From: Algoriphagus litoralis
GTDB lineage: Bacteria > Bacteroidota > Bacteroidia > Cytophagales > Cyclobacteriaceae
Assembly (NCBI RefSeq): GCF_003259255.1
Contig: NZ_QGOL01000012.1
Coordinates: 62,001 to 126,000 of the forward strand
DNA: 64,000 nucleotides
Direction: 5' to 3'
Part shown: positions 25,053 through 35,151 of the stretch, piece after piece
Layout: each line of letters opens with the position of its first letter
How positions within the stretch are numbered: the stretch's first letter is position 1
Notes under the pieces: model-generated
Database searches by the model: none
What the model saw: the letters and a program-made list of their open reading frames with translations, nothing else
Told to the model about the DNA's origin: nothing
Position numbers and translations under genes: made by a program

Positions 25053-26264
25053 ATGCTTTATCCCATTTTTGACTATTTAGATCGAGTGCTGGACATCCCG
25101 GGAACGGGCGTGTTTCGCTATATCTCGTTCCGTGCGGGGATGGCGGCTGTTTTTTCATTGATCATCACCATCACTTTTGGTGAAGCCATCATCAACTGGA
25201 TCCGCAGAAAGCAAATCGGTGAGACAGTACGTGATTTGGGATTGGAAGGGCAAGCTCAAAAGAAAGGCACACCAACAATGGGGGGACTGATGATGATCGC
25301 GGCGATCTTGGTTCCAACCCTTCTTTTTGCCAATCTGAATAATGTCTACATCATTCTTTTGCTGATTTCAACTGTTTGGTTGGGATTGATCGGATTTCTG
25401 GATGATTACATCAAAGTCTTTCGCAAAAATAAGGAGGGGCTAAAAGGCAGATTTAAAATCGTGGGTCAAATCGGAATCGGAATCATCGTCGGAGCTACGC
25501 TTTATTACAACGATGATGTAGTGATCCGTGAGTTTTCAACTCCAGTTTCCATCGAAGAGGGTGTTGTTGAGACACCGTCTTTCCAAGACGTCAAAGCGCT
25601 GAAGACTACCATTCCGTTTGTCAAAAACAATGAGTTGGACTATGAGCACATCTTAGGGTTTCTTGGCGAGTCAATGGTTCCGGTTTTATACATTTTGGTG
25701 GCGATTTTCATCATTACCGCTGTCTCCAACGGGGCAAATATCACCGATGGCATTGATGGCTTGGCTGCTGGAACTTCGGCAATCATTGGTTTGGCGATTG
25801 CGATTTTCGCCTATCTGAGCGGTAACGCTATTTTCTCCCAATACCTCGGTATCATGTATATCCCCAACTCAGGGGAGCTTGTGATTTTCGCTTCGGCATT
25901 CATCGGAGCCTGCGTCGGTTTCCTCTGGTACAATGCCTATCCCGCTCAAGTCTTTATGGGAGATACCGGCTCGTTGATGCTCGGTGGCGTGATCGCTGTG
26001 TTGGCTTTGACGCTTCGCAAAGAGCTTCTAATTCCGATCATGTGCGGAATTTTTCTGATTGAAAATGTAAGTGTGATGATTCAGGTAGGGTATTTCAAAT
26101 ACACCCGAAAAAAATATGGCGAAGGACGCAGGATTTTCTTGATGTCGCCGCTACACCACCATTACCAAAAGAAAGGAATACCTGAAGCAAAGATTGTGAC
26201 CCGCTTTTGGATTGTAGGCATTTTGCTGGCGGTGATCACTTTGGCCACTTTAAAACTGAGATAG
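25053..26264 (+). CDS. mraY: Phospho-MurNAc-pentapeptide transferase MraY
   Basis: A 403-residue integral membrane enzyme with about ten helices. It transfers phospho-MurNAc-pentapeptide to undecaprenyl phosphate, forming lipid I. Landmarks are [22 protein letters not shown] [40 protein letters not shown] and the HHHYQKKG tail motif. The protein is longer than E. coli MraY because of an insertion near residues 160-210 ([18 protein letters not shown]), which is usual in Bacteroidota. It starts two bases after murE. Confidence 0.96.
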   Translation: MLYPIFDYLDRVLDIPGTGVFRYISFRAGMAAVFSLIITITFGEAIINWIRRKQIGETVRDLGLEGQAQKKGTPTMGGLMMIAAILVPTLLFANLNNVYIILLLISTVWLGLIGFLDDYIKVFRKNKEGLKGRFKIVGQIGIGIIVGATLYYNDDVVIREFSTPVSIEEGVVETPSFQDVKALKTTIPFVKNNELDYEHILGFLGESMVPVLYILVAIFIITAVSNGANITDGIDGLAAGTSAIIGLAIAIFAYLSGNAIFSQYLGIMYIPNSGELVIFASAFIGACVGFLWYNAYPAQVFMGDTGSLMLGGVIAVLALTLRKELLIPIMCGIFLIENVSVMIQVGYFKYTRKKYGEGRRIFLMSPLHHHYQKKGIPEAKIVTRFWIVGILLAVITLATLKLR

Positions 26265-26274
26265 TAAATTTTAT

Positions 26275-27630
26275 ATGAAACAAATAGCCATCCTCGGAGC
26301 TGGAGAAAGCGGATTGGGAGCAGCATTGCTCGCCAAGCGGGAAGGCTATGGGGTTTGGGTATCTGATTCAGGATCGATTTCTCCTGAGCGGAAAAATGAA
26401 TTACAGCAAGCCGGAATCGGCTTTGAAGAAGGGGGACACGATGAGGCTAAAGTTCTTTCTTGTGATCTGATTATTAAAAGCCCGGGGATTCCTGAAAAAG
26501 CACCACTGGTAAAAAGGGCTTTGGATGAAGGGATTCCGGTGATTGATGAACTGGAATTTGCACATCGATTCAGTGCAGGGAAGGTGATTGCCATCACCGG
26601 AACGAACGGCAAAACTACCACCACCCTTTTGACTTACCACTTGCTCAAAGAAGCGGGTTACGATGTAGGCTTGGCAGGCAATGTCGGCCAAAGCTGGGCG
26701 GGACAGCTGGTTCAAGGGGATCACGACTGGTGGGTGATTGAGGTGTCAAGCTTTCAGATCGACGGATTTCAGTGCTTCAAACCAGCCATTGCGATTTTGA
26801 CTAACATCACTCCGGACCATTTGGATCGGTATGACTATAAACTGGAAAACTACATCCTTTCAAAGATGAGTCTTTTCAAAAATATGACCCCTCGTGAAAA
26901 AGGAATCCTATTTCTGGAAGATCCACTCTCTCTGAAAGGCTTGGGTATGAAAGAACCCAAGGCTGACCTGTACTGGATATCCTTGGCTGAAAAACAGACC
27001 AAAGGCGGATACAGTGACTTGACTGATCTGGAATTCGCTGTGGATGGCAAAGCCGTGAAAATCCCAGCTTCCTATCTGCCTATTTCCGGCTCGCACAATA
27101 TCCTGAACGCACTTTGCGCAGGTACGGCGGCCTTGACGGTCGGACTGAGCGAGTCGCAACTGATCAGTGGATATTCCAGCTTCAAAAATGCTCCACATCG
27201 CATGGAGTTGATTCGTCAGATTGATGGTGTCCGATTCATCAACGACAGCAAGGGAACGAATGTCGAAGCGACCTATTATGCTTTGGGCAGTTTTACCAAG
27301 CCAATGATCTGGATCGCTGGAGGAGTGGATAAGGGGAATGATTATTCGGTTTTGAAGCCTTTGGTAGAAAATGGAAAAGTAAAAGTCCTGATCTGCCTAG
27401 GAAAGGATAATGAGAAGCTCAGGAAAGCTTTCACCGGAATTATTCCAGCGATAAAAGAAACTCAGGATATCCGCGAGGCGGTGACTTGGGGACAAGAATT
27501 GGCTGAAAATGGCGAAGTGGTTTTGCTTTCACCGGCATGTGCCAGCTTCGATTTATTTAAAAATTATGAGGATCGCGGGGCTCAGTTTCGCCACGCGGTT
27601 TTGGCATTAAAAGAAAAACAACAGGCATGA
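26275..27630 (+). CDS. murD: UDP-MurNAc-L-Ala--D-Glu ligase MurD
   Basis: A 451-residue Mur ligase that adds D-glutamate to UDP-MurNAc-L-alanine in the cytoplasm. An N-terminal Rossmann domain (ILGAGESGLGAALLAK) binds UDP-MurNAc-Ala. The ATP loop [14 protein letters not shown] lies near residue 108, and the central domain has TNITPDHLDRY. The C-terminal domain includes RMELIRQIDGVRFINDSKGTN. Length and order are standard. It begins ten bases after mraY and overlaps ftsW by four bases (ATGA). Confidence 0.96.
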   Translation: MKQIAILGAGESGLGAALLAKREGYGVWVSDSGSISPERKNELQQAGIGFEEGGHDEAKVLSCDLIIKSPGIPEKAPLVKRALDEGIPVIDELEFAHRFSAGKVIAITGTNGKTTTTLLTYHLLKEAGYDVGLAGNVGQSWAGQLVQGDHDWWVIEVSSFQIDGFQCFKPAIAILTNITPDHLDRYDYKLENYILSKMSLFKNMTPREKGILFLEDPLSLKGLGMKEPKADLYWISLAEKQTKGGYSDLTDLEFAVDGKAVKIPASYLPISGSHNILNALCAGTAALTVGLSESQLISGYSSFKNAPHRMELIRQIDGVRFINDSKGTNVEATYYALGSFTKPMIWIAGGVDKGNDYSVLKPLVENGKVKVLICLGKDNEKLRKAFTGIIPAIKETQDIREAVTWGQELAENGEVVLLSPACASFDLFKNYEDRGAQFRHAVLALKEKQQA

Positions 27631-28799
27631 TTCAGCTGAAGGCATGGATAGACGAGCAGTTTAAAGGTGATCCCATCATTTGGGCGATCGTGATTTTACT
27701 GTCTTTGTTCAGCATCCTCGTGGTGTATTCCGCCACGGGTACTTTGGCATACAAGACTGCCGGAGGAAATACCGAGCTGTACCTAATGCGTCATTCCTTT
27801 TTGGTGTTCGCCTCTCTCTTTGTGATGTGGCTTGCACATAAGATGCCTTATAAAAAGTACGCGCTGTACGCCCGGCTTTTCATGTATTTGTCGATTCCAC
27901 TTTTGGCATTTACTTACCTCTTTGGCTCCAATATTAATGAAGCCAACCGCTGGCTGACCATTCCGGTGATCAACCAAGCATTCCAGCCTTCAGATTTGGC
28001 GAAGCTTTCACTGATCGCAGCATTGGCAGCCATGCTAGCCAAGCGACAGAATAACATCAAGGACTTTACGGGGACTTTCTTGCCTGTGATTTTGTCTATC
28101 GGAATTATCTGTGCGCTTATCGGTATGGCCAATATGTCAACAGCAATTTTGCTTTTGATCACCTGCCTTTTGATCATGTTTATCGGACGTGTGCCGCTCA
28201 AGTATCTCTTGCTTGTCGTGATGGTGGGAATCATGGGCTTGACGATTGCGGTATTCACCGGACAGCGGGGAGAGACGTTCTATTCCAGAATCGAGGCATT
28301 TTGGGAGTCAAAAGAGGACGATAGTAAAATTCCTTTCCAAGCCGAGCAGTCTTACATCGCTATCGCAACTGGAGGAGTGACAGGAAAAGGGCCCGGAAAC
28401 AGCGAGCAGCGAAACTCCCTTCCGCACCCTTACTCGGATTTCATATACGCGATCATCATTGAGGAATATGGATTGGTGGGAGGTGCTACGGTGCTTTTCC
28501 TTTACCTCGCACTCCTTTATCGGGGGATGCGGATCGTCGCCAATTCCAATAAAGCCTTCGGAGGCTTGCTTTCCGCAGGTTTAAGCTTTGCGCTAGTCAT
28601 CCAAGCTTTGGTCAATATGGCCGTGGCGGTTGGTTTGGGTCCGATTACAGGTTTGCCGCTTCCTCTGCTGAGCATGGGAGGGACCTCGCTTGTTTTCACC
28701 GGAACTGCACTGGGGATCATCCTGAGTGTGAGCCGCGGAGATCACTCGGATGAAGTGGCACCCGCATCAGAAGTACGAAATAAATTAAGAACAGCATAA
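27627..28799 (+). CDS. ftsW: Lipid II polymerase FtsW (SEDS family)
   Basis: A 390-residue SEDS glycosyltransferase with about ten transmembrane helices. It polymerises lipid II at the septum together with FtsI. Visible are the opening helix WAIVILLSLFSILVVYSATG, NEANRWLTIP and FQPSDLAKLSLI, the large loop with TGKGPGNSEQRNSLPHPYSDFIYAII, and LPLLSMGGTSLVF near the end. The catalytic region is complete. The gene overlaps murD by ATGA. The stop at 28797-28799 forms ATAA, which bears on the start of murG. Confidence 0.95.
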   Translation: MIQLKAWIDEQFKGDPIIWAIVILLSLFSILVVYSATGTLAYKTAGGNTELYLMRHSFLVFASLFVMWLAHKMPYKKYALYARLFMYLSIPLLAFTYLFGSNINEANRWLTIPVINQAFQPSDLAKLSLIAALAAMLAKRQNNIKDFTGTFLPVILSIGIICALIGMANMSTAILLLITCLLIMFIGRVPLKYLLLVVMVGIMGLTIAVFTGQRGETFYSRIEAFWESKEDDSKIPFQAEQSYIAIATGGVTGKGPGNSEQRNSLPHPYSDFIYAIIIEEYGLVGGATVLFLYLALLYRGMRIVANSNKAFGGLLSAGLSFALVIQALVNMAVAVGLGPITGLPLPLLSMGGTSLVFTGTALGIILSVSRGDHSDEVAPASEVRNKLRTA

Positions 28800-28810
28800 A
28801 CCCAAAGACC

Positions 28811-29920
28811 ATTAACACTCAAAAAACATATCGAATTCTCATCAGCGGCGGCGGCACAGGCGGACATATCTATCCCGCCATTGCCATAGCGAACGCCTGG
28901 AAGGAAAAACATCCTGCCAGTGAGATTCTTTTTGTGGGTGCTTTGGGCAAAATGGAAATGCAAAAAGTCCCAGAGGCAGGCTATGAAATCAAAGGTTTGC
29001 CGGTGGCTGGACTTCAGCGCAGCTTGGCTTTGAGCAATCTGAGCTTTCCGATTAAGCTGTTGAAAAGCTTACGGATCGCTTCCGGCATTGTCAAAGACTT
29101 CCGTCCAGATGCAGTCGTCGGAGTGGGAGGATACGCTAGCGGACCTGTTCTTTATGCTGCGCAAAATAAAAAAATCCCAACCCTCATTCAGGAGCAAAAC
29201 TCCTATGCGGGCTTGACAAATAAGCTTCTTTCCAAAAAGGCAAGAACCATCTGCGTGGCCTATCCGGCGATGGAGAAATTCTTTCCAGGGGAAAAAATCA
29301 AGGTCACTGGAAATCCAGTGCGAAAAGACATTTTGGATTTGTCTGGAAAAAGAGAAAAGGCATTAGAGCTCTTTGGCTTGGATAAAGACAAGAAAACGAT
29401 TTTGGTTTTGGGGGGCTCTTTGGGTGCACGGACACTCAATCAGGCTGTGCTCAAGGATATGGCTGAACTGGAGAAAGCAGGCTATCAAGTCCTTTGGCAA
29501 AGCGGAAAATTCTATTTCAAAGACATGCTGGCCAAGTTGGAGGAGTCCAACCTGCAGCATATCCACTTGAGAGAATTTATCCGCGAGATGGATTTGGCAT
29601 ATGCCGCGGCAGATGTCATTGTATCCCGAGCGGGAGCCCTTTCAGTTTCCGAACTCAGCTTGGTGGGCAAGCCGGTGATTTTTATCCCATCTCCAAATGT
29701 GGCAGAAGATCATCAAACCAAAAATGCCATGGCATTTGTGAACCATCAGGCAGCAGTGCTACTGAAGGATTCCGAAGCTGTCGGGCAATTGAAAAGTAAA
29801 GTAGAAGAGCTGATGCAAAACCAAGTTTTGGCCAATGCATTGGGAGAAAATATGAGAAAGTTGGCAAAGCCCGATGCGGCTAATGCCATTGTGAGCGAAC
29901 TGGAAAAACTGATTCAATGA
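28811..29920 (+). CDS. murG: UDP-GlcNAc transferase MurG with non-canonical start
   Basis: A GT28 glycosyltransferase that adds GlcNAc to lipid I on the inner membrane face. The glycine loop SGGGTGGHIYPA and later GGYASGP, IQEQNSYAG, GGSLGART and SRAGALSVSEL are present. The essential glycine loop is encoded from about 28840. The frame runs back to a stop at 28781 without any ATG, GTG or TTG; the first GTG, at 28934, would remove the loop. ATT at 28811 (giving an MNTQKTYRILISG-like start, 369 residues) is the placed start. ATA at 28796, which overlaps the ftsW stop as ATAA, is the alternative. ATT initiation is known, for example in infC. Confidence 0.9.
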   Translation: MNTQKTYRILISGGGTGGHIYPAIAIANAWKEKHPASEILFVGALGKMEMQKVPEAGYEIKGLPVAGLQRSLALSNLSFPIKLLKSLRIASGIVKDFRPDAVVGVGGYASGPVLYAAQNKKIPTLIQEQNSYAGLTNKLLSKKARTICVAYPAMEKFFPGEKIKVTGNPVRKDILDLSGKREKALELFGLDKDKKTILVLGGSLGARTLNQAVLKDMAELEKAGYQVLWQSGKFYFKDMLAKLEESNLQHIHLREFIREMDLAYAAADVIVSRAGALSVSELSLVGKPVIFIPSPNVAEDHQTKNAMAFVNHQAAVLLKDSEAVGQLKSKVEELMQNQVLANALGENMRKLAKPDAANAIVSELEKLIQ

Positions 29921-31323
29921 CATTCAAAGGTATAAATAAGGTCTACTTTCTCGGAATCGGCGGCATCGGCATGAGTGCTTTGGCGCGATGGTTCCGTCAT
30001 GAAGGCTATCCTGTAGCGGGATATGACAAGACGCCTTCACCCTTGACCGGAGAATTGGAAAAGGAGGGGATGCAAATCATCTTTGAAGATACTGCGGCAT
30101 CTATTCCTCTTGAATTCACTACCCATCCTGAAGAGGTCTTGGTGGTGTGGACTCCAGCTATTCCTAAGGATAGCGTCTTGTTGAATTTCTTTCAGGCACA
30201 TTACACGCTCAAGAAGCGTTCTGAGGTCCTCGGGATGATTACCAAGGATTTCTACTCCATCGCGGTAGCAGGGACTCATGGAAAAACCAGTACATCCTCA
30301 CTGATCGCGCATTTGCTGAAATCTGCAGGCAAGCCTGTGGCGGCCTTCCTTGGAGGAATCACTCAGAATTATAACAGCAACCTCATTTTGCCTGGCAAAT
30401 CAAAAGAAGCCACGATTGTGGTGGTGGAAGCGGATGAGTTTGACCGCTCTTTTCTCCGACTTCATCCAAATGAAGCGGTGGTCACCAGCGCGGATCCGGA
30501 TCACTTGGATATCTATGGCGATGAAGCCACGATTCTGGATGGATTCCGTGATTTTATCAAGTTGGTAGACAAAAAAGGGAAGCTATATCTCCAGTCCCAT
30601 GCCTGGTACCGATTGGGTGAAAATCTAAGTATAGGTGCAGGAATCCGTGAATATGGCTTGAGATCCGCTGGAATTCACGCTGAAAACATCATCGCTAAGC
30701 CGGGGATTTTTCTTTTTGATTATGTCGGACCAAAAGCTCAGATCAAAGGATTGGAGCTTCATATTCCAGGTTTCCATAACGTTGAAAATGCCCTTGTTGC
30801 CATTGCGATCGCAGTAGATCACGGAGTCAATGAAGAGCAGATTCGGACTGGGATCAAATCATTCAAAGGCGTCAAGCGGAGATTTGAAATCCACTCCGCA
30901 GTTCCTGGCCATATTTTCATCGATGATTATGCGCATCATCCTGAAGAAATCAAGGCGTGCCTGAGCTCAGTCCGTGCAATGTATCCGACTCAGCGGCTGA
31001 CGGTCGTATTTCAGCCGCATCTATTTACCAGGACAAGAGATTTTGCTGAGGGTTTTTCAGAAAGCCTTTCTCTAGCAGACGAAGTGGTGCTGTTGGACAT
31101 CTATCCAGCGCGAGAGCTTCCGATCGAGGGAGTTACCTCGGCTATGCTGATGGAAGGGATCCAAGCAGCTAAGAAAGTATTAATTGGTAAAGATCAGGTA
31201 ATGACCTACCTGAAGGAATCCCAGCCGGAAGTCTTGGTGACTATGGGCGCAGGAGATATTGACCGGCTCGTGCCGGTGATTGCAGAATGGACCGATTCAC
31301 GCACTAAACTCAGCGAAGCATGA
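29917..31323 (+). CDS. murC: UDP-N-acetylmuramate--L-alanine ligase MurC
   Basis: A 468-residue Mur ligase that joins L-alanine to UDP-MurNAc, the first peptide-forming step. It shows YFLGIGGIGMSALARWFRHEG (Rossmann), AVAGTHGKTSTSS (ATP loop, near residue 118), DEFDRSFLRL, and IDDYAHHPEEIKA in the C-terminal domain. The size is typical. It overlaps murG by ATGA and ftsQ by four bases, so it is fully embedded in the operon. Confidence 0.97.
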   Translation: MTFKGINKVYFLGIGGIGMSALARWFRHEGYPVAGYDKTPSPLTGELEKEGMQIIFEDTAASIPLEFTTHPEEVLVVWTPAIPKDSVLLNFFQAHYTLKKRSEVLGMITKDFYSIAVAGTHGKTSTSSLIAHLLKSAGKPVAAFLGGITQNYNSNLILPGKSKEATIVVVEADEFDRSFLRLHPNEAVVTSADPDHLDIYGDEATILDGFRDFIKLVDKKGKLYLQSHAWYRLGENLSIGAGIREYGLRSAGIHAENIIAKPGIFLFDYVGPKAQIKGLELHIPGFHNVENALVAIAIAVDHGVNEEQIRTGIKSFKGVKRRFEIHSAVPGHIFIDDYAHHPEEIKACLSSVRAMYPTQRLTVVFQPHLFTRTRDFAEGFSESLSLADEVVLLDIYPARELPIEGVTSAMLMEGIQAAKKVLIGKDQVMTYLKESQPEVLVTMGAGDIDRLVPVIAEWTDSRTKLSEA

Positions 31324-32075
31324 AAAAGGCAAAACTGAAAAAAGCGCTTGGATTGGTGACGATTTGCCTAGTGTTGGTGGGCTTTATTGGTTTTGTGGAA
31401 AAGCAATCCCAACTCAAAACTTACCAAGGCTTGGAGATCGATCTCAAGGCAGTGAGCGGAGTCTATTTCGTGGAGGAGAAAGAGATCGAGTCCATCGTCC
31501 AATCTGCTTTTCCGGAGCTTAAATCGGGCTTGCCGATTTCAGAAGTGCCTTTGACAGCCTTGGAAGACAGGCTTGCAGGTCATCCGTTCATCAAATCGGT
31601 GCAGACTTCGATAGGCCAGAAGGGAATTTTGAAAGTAACGATCAATCAGCATGAACCGATAGCCCGAATCGCTCGGCCCATGGCAGCGGATGGATATATT
31701 ACTACCGAGGGGTTGATTATTCCGACCTCCCCCAGCTACACGAGCAGGGTCTTGATTTTGGAGGGAGCCTATGCGGAGCTATTGATGGATCAGGGCAGTG
31801 TGGATGCCATGCCTGAGTTGATGCCTTTGATTGAGTTTGTGACCAAAGATGAGTTTTGGGGTGCTCAAGTCAGCGAGCTGGAGATCAATAAAAGAGACGA
31901 CATCCGACTGCATCAGCAGGTGGGAAAACAGATTATAGAGTTTGGTGACGCACATGACTTCGAAAGCAAATTCAGAAGAATAGATGTGCTGTATAAGGAA
32001 ATTTTACCGAGAAAAGGCTGGAATGCTTACGAGCGGATCAGCGTGAAGTTTAAAAATCAAATTGTTTGTGAATAA
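31320..32075 (+). CDS. ftsQ: Cell division protein FtsQ
   Basis: A 251-residue bitopic membrane protein. A short Lys-rich N-terminus leads to one transmembrane helix (ALGLVTICLVLVGFIGFV). The periplasmic part has a POTRA-like region (VYFVEEKEIESIV to GHPFIKSVQTSIGQKGILKVTINQHEPIARI) and the FtsQ beta domain. FtsQ links early and late divisome proteins through FtsL and FtsB. Sequence is divergent, but position and topology agree. It overlaps murC by four bases (ATGA). Confidence 0.92.
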   Translation: MKKAKLKKALGLVTICLVLVGFIGFVEKQSQLKTYQGLEIDLKAVSGVYFVEEKEIESIVQSAFPELKSGLPISEVPLTALEDRLAGHPFIKSVQTSIGQKGILKVTINQHEPIARIARPMAADGYITTEGLIIPTSPSYTSRVLILEGAYAELLMDQGSVDAMPELMPLIEFVTKDEFWGAQVSELEINKRDDIRLHQQVGKQIIEFGDAHDFESKFRRIDVLYKEILPRKGWNAYERISVKFKNQIVCE

Positions 32076-32084
32076 AGCTTGGAT

Positions 32085-33392
32085 ATGGAAAACGACAAAT
32101 TAATCGTAGGTCTGGACATTGGGACGACCAAAATCTGCGCGATCATCGGACGCAAGAATGAGTTTGGCAAACTCGAAGTCCTCGGCATGGGGAAAGCAGT
32201 CTCGGATGGAGTAGATCGGGGCATTGTGACTAATATCGAAAAGACCGTGCATGCTATTCAGAAAGCAGTAGAAGACTGCTCCAATATGGCCGACGTAAAC
32301 ATCGTCGAGGTCATCGTGGGGATAGCTGGGCAGCATATTCAAAGCAAAATCATGCATGGAAGTATCATGCGTCAACCCACCGAGGACGAAATCACTGTGG
32401 AGGACGTACAGCGACTTTCAGCTGATATGCACAACATCGTCGTGCCGCCTGGCAATAGCATCATTCACGTGATGCCACAGGATTACACGGTGGACTACGA
32501 AGGCGGAATCAAAGATCCCGTTGGGATGGCGGGTACACGTCTGGAAGCTGATTTCCATATCATCACAGCCCAGACTACAGCCATTCACAACATCAATAAA
32601 TGTGTAAAAAAGGCCTCTCTTGAGTCGAAGCAATTGATTTTGGAGCCATTGGCGAGTTCGCTTTCTGTCCTAAGTGATGAGGAAAAAGAGGCGGGAGTTT
32701 GTCTCGTGGACATCGGAGGGGGCACCACTGATATTGCCATTTTCTACGAAAATATCATCCGTCACACGGCCGTAATTCCACTCGGAGGAAACATCATCAC
32801 CGCGGATATCAAAGAAGGCTGCATGCTGATGCAAAATCAGGCTGAATTGCTCAAAACCCGTTTTGGAAAAGCAATTGCGGAAGAAGCAAATCCCAATGAG
32901 ATCGTGTCGATTCCGGGATTGCGCAATAGACCGCCAAAGGAAATCTCCATCCGTAACCTTGCCTCAATTATTCAGGCACGAATGGAAGAAATCATCGAAA
33001 TCGTGCAGAACGAGATCATGCAAAGCGGCTATTACAAAAAGCTGGCTGGTGGTATCGTCATCACTGGGGGTGGTTCCCAGCTGCAGTGCATTTCGCAACT
33101 TTTCGAATACATGACCGGACTGGACTCCCGCATTGGATTTCCAAATGAGCACCTTGGAAAGTCAGTCATCGAGGAAGTAAAAAGTCCTATGTACGCCACC
33201 TCAGTAGGCTTGGTTTTGGCAGGATTCAAAGCCTTGGACAATCGCGAGGAAGGATATCTAAAACGTAAGGCGAATACGGGAATCAAACCTCCTATTGCGG
33301 CCAAACGGGAAGCCATTGCTAATAACTTCTTCAAAGGAATAACCGATCGCTTAAAAACATTGATCTCTGATGATATCGGAGAAGAATACTAA
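32085..33392 (+). CDS. ftsA: Cell division protein FtsA
   Basis: A 435-residue actin-like ATPase that anchors FtsZ filaments to the membrane. The nucleotide-binding motifs are IVGLDIGTTKICAIIG at the start, CLVDIGGGTTDIAIF in the middle and GGIVITGGGSQL later. The SHS2/1C subdomain lies at about 85-165. The C-terminal amphipathic segment (FFKGITDRLKTLI) fits the membrane-targeting helix. The ATG at 32085 is favoured over a TTG two codons upstream. It follows ftsQ by nine bases. Confidence 0.96.
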   Translation: MENDKLIVGLDIGTTKICAIIGRKNEFGKLEVLGMGKAVSDGVDRGIVTNIEKTVHAIQKAVEDCSNMADVNIVEVIVGIAGQHIQSKIMHGSIMRQPTEDEITVEDVQRLSADMHNIVVPPGNSIIHVMPQDYTVDYEGGIKDPVGMAGTRLEADFHIITAQTTAIHNINKCVKKASLESKQLILEPLASSLSVLSDEEKEAGVCLVDIGGGTTDIAIFYENIIRHTAVIPLGGNIITADIKEGCMLMQNQAELLKTRFGKAIAEEANPNEIVSIPGLRNRPPKEISIRNLASIIQARMEEIIEIVQNEIMQSGYYKKLAGGIVITGGGSQLQCISQLFEYMTGLDSRIGFPNEHLGKSVIEEVKSPMYATSVGLVLAGFKALDNREEGYLKRKANTGIKPPIAAKREAIANNFFKGITDRLKTLISDDIGEEY

Positions 33393-33498
33393 AACTAGGG
33401 CTTATGATTGGGGAGGTGATCCGCCTTGCAGATTACTTCCTTCCTTACCCTTTTCACAATAACTCGACAACCGAAAATTATTCACCAATTCAATAAAT

Positions 33499-35148
33499 AT
33501 GTCAGATAACATGAAAGATTACAGATTTGACCTCCCAAAAAATCAAAAGTCAATTATCAAAGTAATTGGCGTAGGAGGTGGCGGAAGCAACGCCGTAAAC
33601 CACATGTATGCCCAAGGGATTAAGGACGTGGAGTTTGTCGTAGTCAATACCGACGCGCAGGCTTTGAAGTCTTCTCCTGTTCCCCTGAGACTACAGTTGG
33701 GAGCCAACCTGACCGAAGGTCTCGGTGCAGGTGCCAATCCTGAGCAAGGCCGCAATGCCGCTCTGGAGTCTCAGGATGAGATCCGTGAGCTATTGGCCGA
33801 CAATACCAAAATGGTATTCATCACTGCCGGAATGGGTGGTGGTACAGGTACAGGAGCTGCTCCGATTGTAGCTAAAATTGCCAAAGAACTCAACATTCTT
33901 ACGGTCGGTATTGTGACAGCTCCATTTATGTTTGAGGGCAAAAAGAAAATGGCCGTAGCACAGGCAGGTATCGAGTCGCTTCGTGACAATTGCGATACCG
34001 TTTTGGTGATCCTCAATGATAAATTGAGAGAGATTTACGGAAACCTGGCTATCCGTACGGCCTTCAGCAAAGCTGACGATATCCTGACCACGGCCGCTAA
34101 GTCTATTGCAGAGATCATCACGATCCATCAGGATGTGAACGTGGACTTTGAGGATGTGAAGACCGTAATGAAAGAGGCAGGAGCCGCTGTCATGGGTTCT
34201 TCTACCGAAGAAGGCGAAGGACGTGCAATCCGTGCAGCAGGCGCAGCTATTTCTTCTCCATTGCTCAACAATGTGGATATCAAAGGCGCTCAGAAAATTC
34301 TCCTTTCTATCATGTCTGGTGAAGACGAAGAGCTATCTATGGACGAACTCAGCGAGATTACAGAATACATCCAGGAGAAAGCCGGCGATAATGCTGAGGT
34401 TATTTTCGGTCAAGGTATCGATCCAGAGTTGGGCAAGGCGATCCGTGTGACTGTAATTGCTACAGGTTTTGAAATGGACAAACTGTCTGACACTCCAAAG
34501 CCTAAAGAATTTTCGGCTCCAGTTTCAGCTTTTGCAAATCCAGCACCCATTTCTCCGGTTGCCAGCACACCTGTGAGCAGCCCTGAGATGGTAAAGACCG
34601 TGATCAATCTAGACTCTGGAAAAAGTCAAAAAGTAAAAGAAGAGCCTATCTCAGGAGGATCTACTTTCACATTCAACTTGCCAAAAGCTCCTGCTCCGGT
34701 ACCAATGAAGCCAGTTGAAGATGAAAATGAGGAGTTTGTTTTCAGAGTAAATCCGATCAAGGTAGAGCAGGAAGAGTCCAAGCAGGAAGTAGAAAAGTCC
34801 GAAAAGATCGTCTTCAAACTGGAAGATGAGTCTGAGAAAAAATCAGAAGTACTTCCTCAGGAATCAGAGGCTGTGCCTCAGCTGTTTGCAAATGATTACT
34901 ATGAGCAAATGAAGCAAAAGGCCATCCAGCGTGCTCATGAGCGATTTGAGAAGCTGAAAGGCAACAGAGCGTTCAATCCAAGTCCAGAGGAATTGAAAGA
35001 GAAAATGAACGTACCCGCTTATCAGCGCAAAAACGTGGTCTTGAATGAGCCACAGCACAGCTCTGAATCTGAGACCAGCAAGTACAATCTGAGCGACGAG
35101 AATGAGATTCTCGGCAACAACAGATTCTTGCATGATAATGTGGACTAA
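33499..35148 (+). CDS. ftsZ: Cell division GTPase FtsZ with extended C-terminus
   Basis: A 549-residue tubulin-like GTPase that forms the division ring. The GTPase core (about 15-325) contains GVGGGGSNAVNHM, the tubulin signature GGGTGTGAAP and NVDFEDVKTVM. Beyond it lies a linker of about 200 residues rich in Pro, Glu, Lys and Ser, much longer than in E. coli but usual in Bacteroidota. The end of the chain (EILGNNRFLHDNVD) may be the conserved C-terminal tip that binds FtsA. The gene is separated from ftsA by 106 bp, so an additional internal promoter is possible, but I see no clear TAnnTTTG there. Confidence 0.96.
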   Translation: MSDNMKDYRFDLPKNQKSIIKVIGVGGGGSNAVNHMYAQGIKDVEFVVVNTDAQALKSSPVPLRLQLGANLTEGLGAGANPEQGRNAALESQDEIRELLADNTKMVFITAGMGGGTGTGAAPIVAKIAKELNILTVGIVTAPFMFEGKKKMAVAQAGIESLRDNCDTVLVILNDKLREIYGNLAIRTAFSKADDILTTAAKSIAEIITIHQDVNVDFEDVKTVMKEAGAAVMGSSTEEGEGRAIRAAGAAISSPLLNNVDIKGAQKILLSIMSGEDEELSMDELSEITEYIQEKAGDNAEVIFGQGIDPELGKAIRVTVIATGFEMDKLSDTPKPKEFSAPVSAFANPAPISPVASTPVSSPEMVKTVINLDSGKSQKVKEEPISGGSTFTFNLPKAPAPVPMKPVEDENEEFVFRVNPIKVEQEESKQEVEKSEKIVFKLEDESEKKSEVLPQESEAVPQLFANDYYEQMKQKAIQRAHERFEKLKGNRAFNPSPEELKEKMNVPAYQRKNVVLNEPQHSSESETSKYNLSDENEILGNNRFLHDNVD

Positions 35149-35151
35149 GTC

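Noticed and set aside
28934..29920. murG starting at GTG 28934
   Set aside because: This would remove the SGGGTGGHIYPA loop that is needed for the MurG fold and is encoded in the same frame immediately upstream.
33393..33498. Possible separate promoter for ftsZ
   Set aside because: No TAnnTTTG match in the 106-bp gap; read-through from the dcw cluster explains expression equally well.
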